Notes: generated from the sequence alone by a model not told the origin. DNA of 64,000 nt from Clostridium beijerinckii (GCF_036699995.1 NZ_CP144906.1:2185001-2249000); one strand, 5' to 3'; shown: positions 53,660 to 63,447, counted from the first letter of the stretch. Numbers and translations: made by a program.

Positions 53660-53784
53660 TTGGAGCATCACTTTTGGAGCACCACTTTTCCATTCAGGAT
53701 TTTTTGAATTCAATTATTTATAATGTGAAATTTAAGTTGAAAAATATATAAAACAAAATATTAAATAAAAGGAGATAGAGAGAT

Positions 53785-54111
53785 ATGTATATGATTCGCG
53801 CAATAATAAGACCAGAAAGGGTTAGTACTGTGCTTTCAGAATTATTGGATGCTGGCTTCCCAGAAGTAACGAAGATGGCGGTTTATGGTAGAGGAAAACA
53901 AAAAGGAATCAAAGTTGGAGAAATATATTATGATGAACTTCCAAAAGAGATGCTTCTGATTGCAGTTAAAGATGAAGATAAAGACGATGTCATAAAAGTA
54001 ATAATGAGAAATTCTAGAACTGGAGAAAAAGGTGCATTTGGAGATGGAAAAATATTCGTTGCACCAATTGAGGAAGTATACACTGTAAGTAGTGGGAAAT
54101 CAGGATTATAA
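53785..54111 (+). CDS. nifI1: Nitrogenase-associated PII protein NifI1
   Basis: This 108-residue PII (GlnB-like) protein of the NifI1 subtype lies between nifH and nifD, as in clostridia and methanogens. NifI1 with NifI2 reversibly inhibits dinitrogenase in response to ammonium and 2-oxoglutarate. The GKQKGIKVGEIYYDELPKE stretch covers the T-loop region. AAAGGAG precedes the ATG; a second Met two codons later is possible. Confidence 0.94.
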   Translation: MYMIRAIIRPERVSTVLSELLDAGFPEVTKMAVYGRGKQKGIKVGEIYYDELPKEMLLIAVKDEDKDDVIKVIMRNSRTGEKGAFGDGKIFVAPIEEVYTVSSGKSGL

Positions 54112-54135
54112 AATTGAAATAGGAGGAATAGCTTT

Positions 54136-54519
54136 ATGAAAGAAGTTATGTGTATTATTCGTTTGAATAAAGTTAATAAAACTAAAGAAGCACTCGCAGA
54201 AGCTGGCTTTCCATCCATTACTTGCAGAAAAGTACTTGGAAGAGGCAAGAAATCAATTGATATAGCTTTAGTTGAAGCTTATATGGAAACTGGTGAAGTG
54301 CCACCAACATCGTATGGTGAGAATTTATCAGAAAGAGGAAGATTAATACCTAAAAGATTTATAACTTTAGTAGTAAAAGATGACGAAGTAAAAACAGTAG
54401 TAGAGACTGTGATAAGTGTAAATTCAACTGGGACTCCAGGAGATGGAAAGATATTTGTATTACCAGTTGAAGAAGTATACAGAGTCAGAGATGGACAAAT
54501 AGGTGAAGAGGCAATTTAA
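54136..54519 (+). CDS. nifI2: Nitrogenase-associated PII protein NifI2
   Basis: This 127-residue second PII-like protein of the NifI2 subtype (longer, with YGENLSERGRLIPKRF in the T-loop region) lies 24 bases after nifI1. It forms the NifI1-NifI2 complex that controls MoFe protein activity after translation. AGGAGG precedes the ATG. Confidence 0.94.
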   Translation: MKEVMCIIRLNKVNKTKEALAEAGFPSITCRKVLGRGKKSIDIALVEAYMETGEVPPTSYGENLSERGRLIPKRFITLVVKDDEVKTVVETVISVNSTGTPGDGKIFVLPVEEVYRVRDGQIGEEAI

Positions 54520-54537
54520 AGTGTGGAGGTGAAGTTA

Positions 54538-56124
54538 ATGAGTAAAGTTGATAGCGTTTTGGACAAGTATAGTGCCAAAGTATATAAAAACAGAAAGAAA
54601 CATATGCTTGAACTTGAGCAGGAAACTCAAGAAATAGATGCAAATAGAAGAACTATACCAGGAGTTATGACACATAGAGGATGTTGTTATGCTGGATGTA
54701 AAGGTGTTGTTCTTGGACCATTAAAAGATATAGTACTTTTAACTCATGGACCGATAGGATGTGGATATTATTCATGGGGTACTAGAAGAAATAAAGCAGT
54801 ACCACAAAAAGGTGACGGAAACTTTATACAATATTGTTTTTCTACAAATTTAGGTGAAAGTGATATCGTATTTGGTGGAGAAAAGAAATTAAAGGCTGCT
54901 ATAAAAGAAATTGTAGATATATTTAATCCAAAAGCAATATTTATCTGTGCAACATGTCCAGTTGGACTTATAGGTGATGACTTACCAGCAGTTGCAAATG
55001 AATCTAAAGAATTGTATGGAATTGATGTTATATCATTCCCTTGTGAAGGATATAAAGGTGTATCTCAATCAGCAGGACATCATATTGCAAATAACAAGCT
55101 GATAAAATCTGTAATCGGAACTATGGATTACACACCAAAAACTCATTCAGTTAATATCCTTGGTGAGTATAACATAGGTGGTGACGCTTGGGAAATAGAA
55201 AGAATTCTAAAGAAAATAGGCTATGAAGTTATATCAGTCATGACAGGTGATGCTAGCATTGACGATATAAGAAAAGCCCATACTGCAGATTTAAATCTAG
55301 TCCAATGTCACCGTTCCATTAATTATATCGCAGAAATGATGAAAATTCAATATGGTACTGCGTGGATAAAAGTTGATTTTATCGGAGTTGATTGTACTGT
55401 TAGAACTTTAAGAGATATTGCGAAATTCTTTAATGATCCAGAGTTCACAGAAAGAACTGAAGCTGTTATAGCTGAAGAGCTTGAAGATATTAAAGATGAT
55501 ATGGATTATTATAGAAGCAAGTTAACTGGTAAAAAGGCAGGTTTATATGTTGGAGGTTCAAGATCCCACCATTATCAAATGCTATTAAATGACTTAGGTG
55601 TAGAAACATTAGTTGCAGGATTTGAATTTGCACATAGAGATGATTATGAAGGTAGAGAAGTAATACCAACTATAATTGAAGATGCGGATTTAAAAAATAT
55701 CGAAGTATTAGAAGTAGAAAAAATTGAAGGTAAATATAAACCAGTTAAAACAGATGAAGAATTAGAAGAATTAAAGAAAGAAATCATTAATTTAGAATAT
55801 TATCCAGGTATGATGCGTGACATGAAAAAAGGTTCGATTGTAGTTGATGACTTAAATGAATTTGAAACAGAAGAATTTATTAAAAAGTTAAAACTTGACA
55901 TGTTTTTCTCAGGCATTAAGGATAAATATATAATACAAAAAGGTGGAGTATTATCAAGACAATTGCACTCTTATGATTATAGTGGACCTTATGCAGGATT
56001 TAAGGGCGCTGCAAACTTTGGTAGAGATGTAACAATGAGTTTATATACTCCAGCATGGAAATACACTGTAGCTCCATGGAAAACAGAATCAATATTAGAA
56101 GGAACATTTGGAGGTGAGGTATAA
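54538..56124 (+). CDS. nifD: Nitrogenase MoFe protein alpha chain NifD
   Basis: This 528-residue NifD is of clostridial size, with the long insertion seen in clostridial enzymes compared with the ~490-residue proteobacterial form. P-cluster region CCYAGCKG, the FeMo-co ligand Cys in NLVQCHRSINY and the ligand His in QLHSYDYSG are present. It binds FeMo-co and part of the P cluster. The start at 54538 follows GGAGGTG. The TAA overlaps the nifK ATG by one base. Confidence 0.97.
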   Translation: MSKVDSVLDKYSAKVYKNRKKHMLELEQETQEIDANRRTIPGVMTHRGCCYAGCKGVVLGPLKDIVLLTHGPIGCGYYSWGTRRNKAVPQKGDGNFIQYCFSTNLGESDIVFGGEKKLKAAIKEIVDIFNPKAIFICATCPVGLIGDDLPAVANESKELYGIDVISFPCEGYKGVSQSAGHHIANNKLIKSVIGTMDYTPKTHSVNILGEYNIGGDAWEIERILKKIGYEVISVMTGDASIDDIRKAHTADLNLVQCHRSINYIAEMMKIQYGTAWIKVDFIGVDCTVRTLRDIAKFFNDPEFTERTEAVIAEELEDIKDDMDYYRSKLTGKKAGLYVGGSRSHHYQMLLNDLGVETLVAGFEFAHRDDYEGREVIPTIIEDADLKNIEVLEVEKIEGKYKPVKTDEELEELKKEIINLEYYPGMMRDMKKGSIVVDDLNEFETEEFIKKLKLDMFFSGIKDKYIIQKGGVLSRQLHSYDYSGPYAGFKGAANFGRDVTMSLYTPAWKYTVAPWKTESILEGTFGGEV

Positions 56125-57488
56125 TGTTAGATTTAACTCCTAAAGAAATTAAGGAAAGAAAAGCGATTACTATTAATCCTAGTAAAACATGTCAACCTGT
56201 TGGTGCTATGTATGCAGCTCTTGGAGTTCATGGATGTATGCCCCACAGTCATGGTTCACAAGGTTGTTGCTCATATCATAGAACAGTTTTATCTAGACAT
56301 TTCAAAGAACCAGCTATAGCAACTAGTTCATCATTTAGTGAAGGTGCTTGTGTATTTGGTGGTGGTAGCAATATTAAAACTGCTGTTAAAAATATCTTTG
56401 ATATGTATGATCCAGAAATAATTGCAGTTCATACTACATGTTTATCAGAAACAATTGGTGATGATTTAAAAGGTTTTATTGATGCTATAGATATTCCAGA
56501 AGGAAAATATGTGTTACATGCAAATACCCCAAGTTATGTTGGATCACATATTACAGGATTCTCTAATATGGTTACTGGCTTTATTAAAGGTTTATCTAAA
56601 ACAACTGGAGTAAAGAACGGAAAAATGTGCGTGATTCCTGGATTCGTTAACCCTGGCGATATGCGTGAAGTAAAGAGATTATTAAAGCTTATGGGTGTAG
56701 ATTTCACAATGTTACCAGATACAACTGGAGTTTTTGATGCTCCGATGACTGGAAAATATGAAATGTATCCAAAAGGTGGTACAAAGATTCAAGATATTAT
56801 TGAATTAGGTGACTGCGAAAAAACATTAGCACTAGGAAGTTTTGCTTCAGAAGCAGGAGCTGCTACTCTTGAAAAATCATTCAAGATTCCATACTCTACA
56901 TTAAAAATGCCAATAGGTATTGGTTCTACAGATGAGTTAATTATGGAATTAAGTAAATTCAGCAAGCAGCAAGTTCCTTATGAACTTGAAGAAGAAAGAG
57001 GACAATTAGTTGATATAATGATTGACTCTCATCCATATTATGATGGAAAGAAAGTAGCTTTATATGGAGATCCAGATGTACTAATTGCTTTATCTAAATT
57101 CTTATTAGAGCTTGGAATGATTCCTAAGTATGTAATTACAGGAACTCCATCCAATGTATTTGAAAAACAAATGCAAGCATTGTTTGATGAATTTGGTGTT
57201 GAAGGCTGCATAGCTAAACAAGATGCCGATCTTTTTGAATTACATCAATTAATTAAGAATGAATCTGTTGATTTACTAATGGGTGGAACTCATGGTAAAT
57301 ACATAGCAAGAGCTGAAGATATTCCACTAGTTAGAATTGGATTCCCAGTATTAGATAGATATGTTCATTCATATATGCCTAATGTTGGATATAGAGGTGC
57401 TATGAGATTATTAGAATTAATGCTTGGTGCATTAATGGATAGACAAGATAGAGATGTAAAAGATGAAGATTTTGAATTAGTAATGTAG
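56124..57488 (+). CDS. nifK: Nitrogenase MoFe protein beta chain NifK
   Basis: This 454-residue NifK is of the short clostridial form, lacking the ~50-residue N-terminal extension of proteobacterial NifK. P-cluster Cys residues are in KTCQPVGAM, SQGCCSYHR and TTCLSETIGDD. It pairs with NifD to make the MoFe protein. It is coupled to nifD by the TAATG overlap. Downstream lies a 1.26-kb repeat-rich spacer before nifE. Confidence 0.97.
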   Translation: MLDLTPKEIKERKAITINPSKTCQPVGAMYAALGVHGCMPHSHGSQGCCSYHRTVLSRHFKEPAIATSSSFSEGACVFGGGSNIKTAVKNIFDMYDPEIIAVHTTCLSETIGDDLKGFIDAIDIPEGKYVLHANTPSYVGSHITGFSNMVTGFIKGLSKTTGVKNGKMCVIPGFVNPGDMREVKRLLKLMGVDFTMLPDTTGVFDAPMTGKYEMYPKGGTKIQDIIELGDCEKTLALGSFASEAGAATLEKSFKIPYSTLKMPIGIGSTDELIMELSKFSKQQVPYELEEERGQLVDIMIDSHPYYDGKKVALYGDPDVLIALSKFLLELGMIPKYVITGTPSNVFEKQMQALFDEFGVEGCIAKQDADLFELHQLIKNESVDLLMGGTHGKYIARAEDIPLVRIGFPVLDRYVHSYMPNVGYRGAMRLLELMLGALMDRQDRDVKDEDFELVM

Positions 57489-57522
57489 ATAAATATGTGG
57501 AATTTAAGGTTGTGTGGTAGTC

Positions 57523-57722
57523 AGCCGAAAGAGATGTTACTCTGTTGTTTCGGTTGCTATAGAATAAAGTTGTGAAGTTCTAGCATTATAAGTTGTACCC
57601 ATTTTTGCATGCTCCCAATGCAAGATTGGGACAAGCAGAAATGGAACAACTTATAATTAAGAACTTCTACGACTTTATTCTAAATGCAACGCTGCACAAA
57701 AGAGTAACACCTCTTTCTGGAT
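57523..57722 (+). repeat. Giant palindromic repeat H, copy 6
   Basis: The arms GCCGAAAGAGATGTTACTCT and AGAGTAACACCTCTTTCTGG pair, then AAAGTTGTGAAGTTCT with AGAACTTCTACGACTTT, and TATAAGTTGTACCCATTTTT with AAATGGAACAACTTATA. The apex carries CCCAAT/ATTGGG. It follows nifK by ~35 bases. Confidence 0.8.
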
Positions 57723-57772
57723 AGAGTATACACTAAAAGTTAAATTTAAATGTTGATTTATCTATCTAAAGG

Positions 57773-58255
57773 AGTGCGTGAAGTAAGTTGGAAAGTAATG
57801 CATTTGGATAAGCGAAAATGGAATGATTTCTAATGAAGAAATCCTACATTAGTATTCTAAATGCAACACTGCATATTATGACCCTTTTGGTTACAAAAGA
57901 GTACTCACCATTTCTAGTGTAGTGTATACTCCCAAACTTAAATTTACTTTTTAAATTTATTTATCTAAAAATAGTGTGTGAAGTGAGTGTTTAATAAGAT
58001 GTGTATTTGGGATAAGTAATAATGGATAATTTATAATGAAGAAATCCTGTGGCAGTATTCTAGATGAAACGCTACATATTATGAACCCTGTGATTACAAA
58101 AGGGTAATATCTCTTTTGGGATATAGTCTTCACTGCAAGTTAAGTTTAAATGTTGATTTATTTATTTAAAAGAGTACCCACCATTTCTGGTGTAGTGTAT
58201 ATCTAAAATTTAAATTTGTTTTTTTAAATTTATTTATTTGGAAAGAGTGTGTGAA
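57773..58255 (+). repeat. Tandem ~195-bp degenerate repeat in the nifK-nifE spacer
   Basis: At least two and a half copies (about 57773-57968, 57969-58165 and a shortened third to 58255) share GTGTGTGAAGT, GATTTCTAATGAAGAAATCC-like, ACAAAAG(A/G)GTA and TAAATTTATTTAT segments. They resemble right arms of repeat H. Further on, 58280-58340 has a run of ~9-bp CACAATTCA units, and 58427-58445 a small hairpin GTGGC/GCCAC. Confidence 0.65.
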
Positions 58256-58525
58256 ATAGTATAAACCAAATCATATATATATTGCAATTTACAATTCACA
58301 ATTCACAATTCACAATTCAAAATGCACAATTCACAATTACAGTAAGTTTCTTGTAATATTTTTAGAATTGTGATGAAGAATTAGTTTTGTAAAAGATCTT
58401 AAATAAAAAAAGCAGCTATGCACGTATAAAAAGAGTGGCTTTGCCACAATGCGGAACTTTGCTGCAATTAAGATCAGATCTAAGAAGATATGTTAAATTC
58501 AAAAAAGTTAATAATTTCAATGATT

Positions 58526-58561
58526 GAGCAATTGAACATGGATAAAACATGTCAATTGCTC
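58526..58561 (+). terminator. Terminator-like hairpin before nifE
   Basis: GAGCAATTGAACATG (58526-58540) pairs with CATGTCAATTGCTC and is followed by TATTTATT. It may end the nifH-nifK transcript or attenuate read-through into nifE. No clear promoter is seen between it and nifE. Confidence 0.7.
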
Positions 58562-58749
58562 TATTTATTAATAGGGATTTTAATGCTTATTAATATTGAA
58601 AATTGAGAATGTAGAATGAGTAATAAATTTTGTTATAAGGAATTTGTAAAAAATGTATTGTGTGCATTATTTAAAGAAAAGTTAACTTTCATCCTTTATT
58701 CTCAATTCTCAATCTATAATTACAAATTTAAAAGGTGGTGTGTGACATT

Positions 58750-60114
58750 ATGGAAAAAAGGATATCTAATTCACTTCTTGAAGAAAGAGAAGATTTTGTG
58801 TGTTTTAAAGAAGGTCATAATAAAAAATCTATGAAGTGTGATGGTGATAGTGTATCAGGATCAGTTAGTCAAAGAGCGTGTGTATATTGTGGAGCAAGAG
58901 TTGTATTAAATCCAATAACAGATGCATACCACATAGTTCATGGACCTATTGGCTGTGCTAGTTACACTTGGGATATAAGAGGAAGTCTTTCAAGTGGTGA
59001 AAATTTATATAGAAATAGTTTTTCAACTGATTTAAGTGAACAAGATGTTATTTTTGGTGGTGAGAAAAAATTAATTGCTGCTATAGAGGGAATAATGGAA
59101 AATCATAATCCTAAGTTGATTTTTGTTTATGCAACTTGCATTGTTGGTGTAATAGGCGATGATGTTAAAGCCGTATGCAAAATGGCTGAGGAAAAATATA
59201 ATGTACCTGTTATTCCAGTTATGTCGCCAGGGTTTTCTGGAAATAAATCTAAAGGATATAAATTAGCTTGCAATGCATTAATGAATTTATTTTCTAGAAA
59301 TATTCTGCCTAAGAGAAAAGGAATTAATATGTTAGGTGATTTTAATTTAGCTGGTGAAATATGGATTGTTAAAGAGTATCTAAAGAAAATTGGAGTAGAT
59401 GTGATATCAACTATTACTGGAGACTCCAGTTATGCCAAATTAGTCAAAGCCAGCAGCGCAAGTTTTAATGTTGTTCAATGTGCTGGATCCATGACATATT
59501 TAGCAAAGAGAATGGAAGCAGAAATGGATATTCCTTTCGTTAAAATAAGTTTTGTGGGGCTTGAGGATACAAAAAATTCATTGCTCAGAATAGCAAGCTT
59601 ATTTGGAGATGAAGAAATGCTAGCAAAAGCTAAGGCATTTGTTAAAGAAGAAGAAGAAAAAATAATGCCTATATTAGAGAAATATAAGGAAAATCTTAAG
59701 GGGAAAAAAGCTGCAATATATGTAGGCGGAGGATTTAAAGCAATCTCCTTAATCAAACAGTTTAATGAACTTGGAATAGATACAGTAATGGTTGGAACAC
59801 AAACTGGAAAGAAAGATGATTATGAAGTTATAAATAGTTTAGTTAAGGATGGAACAGTAGTTTTGGACGATGCAAATCCTTCGGAATTAGAAAAATTTAT
59901 GATTGAGCAGGATGTAGATATTTTAGTTGGAGGGGTTAAGGAAAGACCACTTGCTTATAAATTGGGAGTTGCCTTTTGTGACCATAATCATGAAAGAAAG
60001 CATCCTCTTGGTGGATTTGTAGGAGCTGTTAATTTCGCAAAGGAAATTAATCTTTCAATTAATAGTCCTGTATGGAAGTATGTAAAGGAGAGTGAAGAGA
60101 ATGAAGGAATCTAA
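58750..60114 (+). CDS. nifE: Nitrogenase cofactor scaffold protein NifE
   Basis: This 454-residue NifD paralogue has RACVYCGARVVLNPITDA (~34-51), HGPIGCASYTWD and YATCIVGVIGDD Cys motifs. It forms the NifEN scaffold on which the NifB product is matured to FeMo-co. The ATG at 58750 follows AAAGGTGG; a GTG five codons earlier lies within that site. It overlaps the nifN-B start by 14 bases, so both are translated together. Confidence 0.96.
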   Translation: MEKRISNSLLEEREDFVCFKEGHNKKSMKCDGDSVSGSVSQRACVYCGARVVLNPITDAYHIVHGPIGCASYTWDIRGSLSSGENLYRNSFSTDLSEQDVIFGGEKKLIAAIEGIMENHNPKLIFVYATCIVGVIGDDVKAVCKMAEEKYNVPVIPVMSPGFSGNKSKGYKLACNALMNLFSRNILPKRKGINMLGDFNLAGEIWIVKEYLKKIGVDVISTITGDSSYAKLVKASSASFNVVQCAGSMTYLAKRMEAEMDIPFVKISFVGLEDTKNSLLRIASLFGDEEMLAKAKAFVKEEEEKIMPILEKYKENLKGKKAAIYVGGGFKAISLIKQFNELGIDTVMVGTQTGKKDDYEVINSLVKDGTVVLDDANPSELEKFMIEQDVDILVGGVKERPLAYKLGVAFCDHNHERKHPLGGFVGAVNFAKEINLSINSPVWKYVKESEENEGI

Positions 60115-62812
60115 AAGTTATGTAAATCTAACCGTAAATCCATGCAAAATGTGTATGCCTATAGGAGTTAGCAATGCTTTATATGGAATTAAAAATTGCA
60201 TGACTATATTACATGGTTCGCAAGGTTGTAGTACATATATTAGAAGACATATGGCAACACACTATAATGAGCCTGTAGATATTGCTTCATCTTCACTAAC
60301 TGAAGAAGGAACTGTTTATGGTGGTGAAAATAATTTGATTAAAGGATTAGAAAATTTAATTAAATTATATAATCCAGAAGTTATAGGTATTGCAACAACT
60401 TGCCTTGCAGAAACCATAGGAGAGGATGTAGTAAGGCTTTCAAAGATATTTTATGAAAAGCACCCAGATAGTAAAGTTAAATTAATACCAATACAATCGC
60501 CTGGTTACGGTGGAACCCAATATGGCGGATATTTTACAGCATTAAGGGCAGTTGTAGAAAATGTAGAAATGTATACAGATAAAAATGAAAAAGTAAATGT
60601 TATTGCCGGGCCAATGAGCAGTGCAGATATGAGAGAGATAAAAGAAATATTGGATGATTTTAAAATTGATTATATATTGCTGCCTGATTTGTCTGAGAAC
60701 TTAGATGGAGTTCATAGCAAAAAATATAATAGGCTGCCAAGCAATGGTACAAGTATAGAAGAAATTAAATTTATGGGTGGTGCAAAAGCTACTATTGAAT
60801 TAACTACATTTATTAAAGAAGAATATTCCGTAGGAAGTTATTTAGAGGAGAATTTTGGAGTTAAGAATTTTAGAATTAATGTTCCAAGAGGTCTTAGAGA
60901 TACTGATAATTTTTTAAAAGTGCTAGCTAAAATATCAGGAAATCCAATTCCAGAAAAATATAAAAAACAAAGAGGAAGATACTTAGACGCTATGATTGAT
61001 TCTCATAAATATAATGCAGAAGCTAGAATCGCTATATTTGGAGAACCTGATTTTGTATATTCAACTGCAAGATTAGCTGTTGAAAACGGAGCTGTTCCAG
61101 TACTTATTGCAAGTGGAGATGTATGTAAAAAGCTTGAACCAAGCTTAAGGGAAGAAGTTAACGAACTTTCAAATCAGTTATTTGCAGGTGAATGCAAAAT
61201 CATAGATGAGGCAGATTTTAAGGAAATAGAAAAATTCGCCTTAGATTTAAAGGTAAATGTAATGATTGGAAGCTCGGATGGAAGAAGAATAGAGGAGAAA
61301 CATAAGATTCCATTAATTCGAATGTCATTTCCTATTCATGATAGGATTGGTGGACAGAGAATATTATCTATAGGCTATGAAGGATCTTTAAATTTAGGGG
61401 ATCAAATTACTAATGTTATGCTTGCTAAGACTGAAATGACCTTTAGAGAGAATTTATATAACGAATATTATAATGAAGAAACAGAGATAAATAATGAAGT
61501 TACAGTAATTGAGAATGAAGTTACGGTAATTGAGGGGGAGAAAAAGATGGAAGCAAGAGTTATAAGCAAAGAAGAAGTAGAGGAAAAGACAAAAACACAT
61601 CCATGTTTTAGCTGTTCATCAGCTCACAAGTATGCGAGAATGCATCTTCCTATAGCACCAAAATGTAATATTAGCTGCAATTATTGTTTAAGAAAATTTG
61701 ATTGTGTTAATGAGAGCAGACCTGGGGTAACAACTGAAGTATTATCTCCAGAAGAAGCTTTTGCTAAATACAAACTAGTAAAATCAAAAATGGACAACTT
61801 AAAAGTTGTTGGAATAGCTGGACCTGGAGATGCTCTTGCTAACTTTGATAATGTTAGGGAAACTTTGAAGCTTATAAGAGAACATGATCCAGAAGTTACA
61901 TTTTGTCTATCAACAAATGGATTGATGCTTCCATTTTATGCTCAAGAGCTGATTAATTTAGGGGTAAGTCACGTAACTGTAACAATGAATGCTATTGATC
62001 CTAAAATAACTGCTAAAGTATATAAATTCGTAGATTACTTAGGGGTTACTTATACTGGTGAAGAGGCAGCTCAAATCCTTTTAACTAACCAATTATCAGG
62101 TATTAAGTATTTAGCTGATAGAGGAATTATGGTTAAGGTCAATATAGTAATGCTTAAGGGAATCAATGATCATCATATAGAGGAAGTAACAAAAAAAGCA
62201 AAGGAACTTGGAGCAGGAATAACAAATATAATGCAAATGATTCCTGTAAAAGGAAGTGTCTTTGAAAATATGCCGCTTACAAGTAATAAAGAGATAATGG
62301 ATTTAAGAAAAAAATGTGGAGAGCATATTGAGCAGATGTATCATTGTAAGCAATGTAGGGCAGATGCTATTGGTTTACTTGGAGATGATCAATCTCAAAA
62401 ATTTAATAAGCCATCAAATGTAAAGGAAGTTACAGAAGAAAAACCACTAAAGTTTGCTATTGCATCAAAAAGTGGAATAGGCGTGGACATGCATTTTGGA
62501 CATGCATCTGAATTTTATATCTATGAATATAAAAATGGAGAGCCAAGATATTTGGAAAAAAGAAATGTTGAAAAATATTGTAATGGTAAAGAAGTTTGTG
62601 AGGAAGAGGAAGATAAGTTTGCTAAGCTTTCAAAAGTTGTTTCAGACTGTGATGGAGTACTTTGTCTTAGAATTGGTGATGAACCAAAAAGAAAATTTAA
62701 AAGTATGAATATAGAAGTTTTTATGACATGCGAAACTATTGAAACAGCTGTTGAAAAAGCAGCAGAAGCTATATTAAAAGGAACTGAAGTTAAAGAAATG
62801 CTAAGAGCTTAA
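60101..62812 (+). CDS. nifN-B: NifN-NifB fusion with C-terminal NifX-like domain
   Basis: This 903-residue fusion has NifN (~1-440; NPCKMCMPIGVSNALYGI, HGSQGCSTYIRR), a Glu/Val-rich linker (~455-482), a NifB radical SAM domain (~483-770; HPCFSCSSAHKY and C-x3-C-x2-C at ~522-529) and a NifX-like domain (~783-900; GVDMHFGHASEFYIYEY). It makes NifB-co and hosts cofactor assembly with NifE. Fused NifN-B is known in Clostridium. The start at 60101 is preferred to GTG 60092, which sits on the SD. Inside the linker, ATG 61547 has its own strong SD (GAGGGGGAG, 61532-61540). Confidence 0.95.
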   Translation: MKESKSYVNLTVNPCKMCMPIGVSNALYGIKNCMTILHGSQGCSTYIRRHMATHYNEPVDIASSSLTEEGTVYGGENNLIKGLENLIKLYNPEVIGIATTCLAETIGEDVVRLSKIFYEKHPDSKVKLIPIQSPGYGGTQYGGYFTALRAVVENVEMYTDKNEKVNVIAGPMSSADMREIKEILDDFKIDYILLPDLSENLDGVHSKKYNRLPSNGTSIEEIKFMGGAKATIELTTFIKEEYSVGSYLEENFGVKNFRINVPRGLRDTDNFLKVLAKISGNPIPEKYKKQRGRYLDAMIDSHKYNAEARIAIFGEPDFVYSTARLAVENGAVPVLIASGDVCKKLEPSLREEVNELSNQLFAGECKIIDEADFKEIEKFALDLKVNVMIGSSDGRRIEEKHKIPLIRMSFPIHDRIGGQRILSIGYEGSLNLGDQITNVMLAKTEMTFRENLYNEYYNEETEINNEVTVIENEVTVIEGEKKMEARVISKEEVEEKTKTHPCFSCSSAHKYARMHLPIAPKCNISCNYCLRKFDCVNESRPGVTTEVLSPEEAFAKYKLVKSKMDNLKVVGIAGPGDALANFDNVRETLKLIREHDPEVTFCLSTNGLMLPFYAQELINLGVSHVTVTMNAIDPKITAKVYKFVDYLGVTYTGEEAAQILLTNQLSGIKYLADRGIMVKVNIVMLKGINDHHIEEVTKKAKELGAGITNIMQMIPVKGSVFENMPLTSNKEIMDLRKKCGEHIEQMYHCKQCRADAIGLLGDDQSQKFNKPSNVKEVTEEKPLKFAIASKSGIGVDMHFGHASEFYIYEYKNGEPRYLEKRNVEKYCNGKEVCEEEEDKFAKLSKVVSDCDGVLCLRIGDEPKRKFKSMNIEVFMTCETIETAVEKAAEAILKGTEVKEMLRA
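61493..61534 (+). repeat. 21-bp tandem duplication in the NifN-B linker
   Basis: Two copies of AATGAAGTTAC(A/G)GTAATTGAG (61493-61513 and 61514-61534) encode the duplicated NEVTVIE peptide. They lie just before the internal SD and ATG (61547) of the NifB part. Confidence 0.9.
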
Positions 62813-62820
62813 TGTGATAT

Positions 62821-63086
62821 CCAACGAAAGAACAGGTACTCTGTTGTTTCGGTTGCTAGATAATTTGGCTGTGGATTTCTATAAGTAGAAGTTGCACCCA
62901 TTTCTGCATGCTCCAGCTTTCCTAAGGAAGCTCGACTCATTTCATTCGCTGAGGAAGTTCGAGAACCCAAAATAAAATTTTGGACTCTCACTTCACAAGC
63001 AAAAATGGAACAACTTCTACTGAAGAAATGCCTACAGCCATATTATCAATGCAACACTATACAAAAGAGTACCTCTTCTTTCTGGT
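62821..63086 (+). repeat. Giant palindromic repeat H, copy 7, with nested module
   Basis: The arms CGAAAGAACAGGTACTCT and AGAGTACCTCTTCTTTCTGG pair, then GGCTGTGGATTTCT with GAAATGCCTACAGCC, and AGTAGAAGTTGCACCCATTT with AAATGGAACAACTTCTACT. The apex holds the double-hairpin module at 62926-62993. It fills the nifN-B to ferredoxin gap. Confidence 0.8.
62926..62993 (+). repeat. Double-hairpin module, copy M4 (nested in repeat H apex)
   Basis: GAAGCTCGACTCATTTCATT through CCCAAAATAAAATTTTGG and CTCTCACTT closely matches the module at 925-993. It sits precisely in the loop of the surrounding palindrome. Confidence 0.7.
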
Positions 63087-63138
63087 ATGGAATATACATC
63101 AAAGTATAAATATTTAATGAAAATAGGAGATGAGTGAA

Positions 63139-63447
63139 ATGATTGATATTAAACATCATATTTTTGTTTGTGCAAGTTGTAGAGTTAATGGAATGCAAAA
63201 AGGAATGTGCTATTCTAAGGATTCTGTAAAGGTTGTGCAAAAGTTTATGGAGGAAGTTGAGGATAGGGATTTAATAAATGAGGTGATGGTGACTAATACA
63301 GGGTGTTTAGGCGTATGTAATAAAGGTCCTATTGTAGTTGTTTATCCTGAAGGAACTTGGTATGGAAATGTAAAAGTTGAAGATGTAGAAAGAATTGTGG
63401 AAGAACATATTGAAGGTGGAAAAGTAGTACAAGAATTAGTTATTTAA
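63139..63447 (+). CDS. [2Fe-2S] thioredoxin-like ferredoxin
   Basis: This 102-residue protein matches the C. pasteurianum-type [2Fe-2S] ferredoxin in length and sequence pattern: HHIFVCASCRVNGMQKGMCY (cluster Cys), TGCLGVCNKGPIVVVYPEG (further cluster Cys) and WYGNV. This ferredoxin is known to associate with the MoFe protein in C. pasteurianum. The ATG at 63139 is preferred because AGGAG (63125-63129) touches an earlier ATG at 63130. It follows the nif genes and may serve electron transfer or cofactor assembly. Confidence 0.93.
   Translation: MIDIKHHIFVCASCRVNGMQKGMCYSKDSVKVVQKFMEEVEDRDLINEVMVTNTGCLGVCNKGPIVVVYPEGTWYGNVKVEDVERIVEEHIEGGKVVQELVI

Noticed and set aside
58616..58834. 72-codon frame before nifE
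   Set aside because: It overlaps the nifE start region, lacks an SD and has atypical composition.
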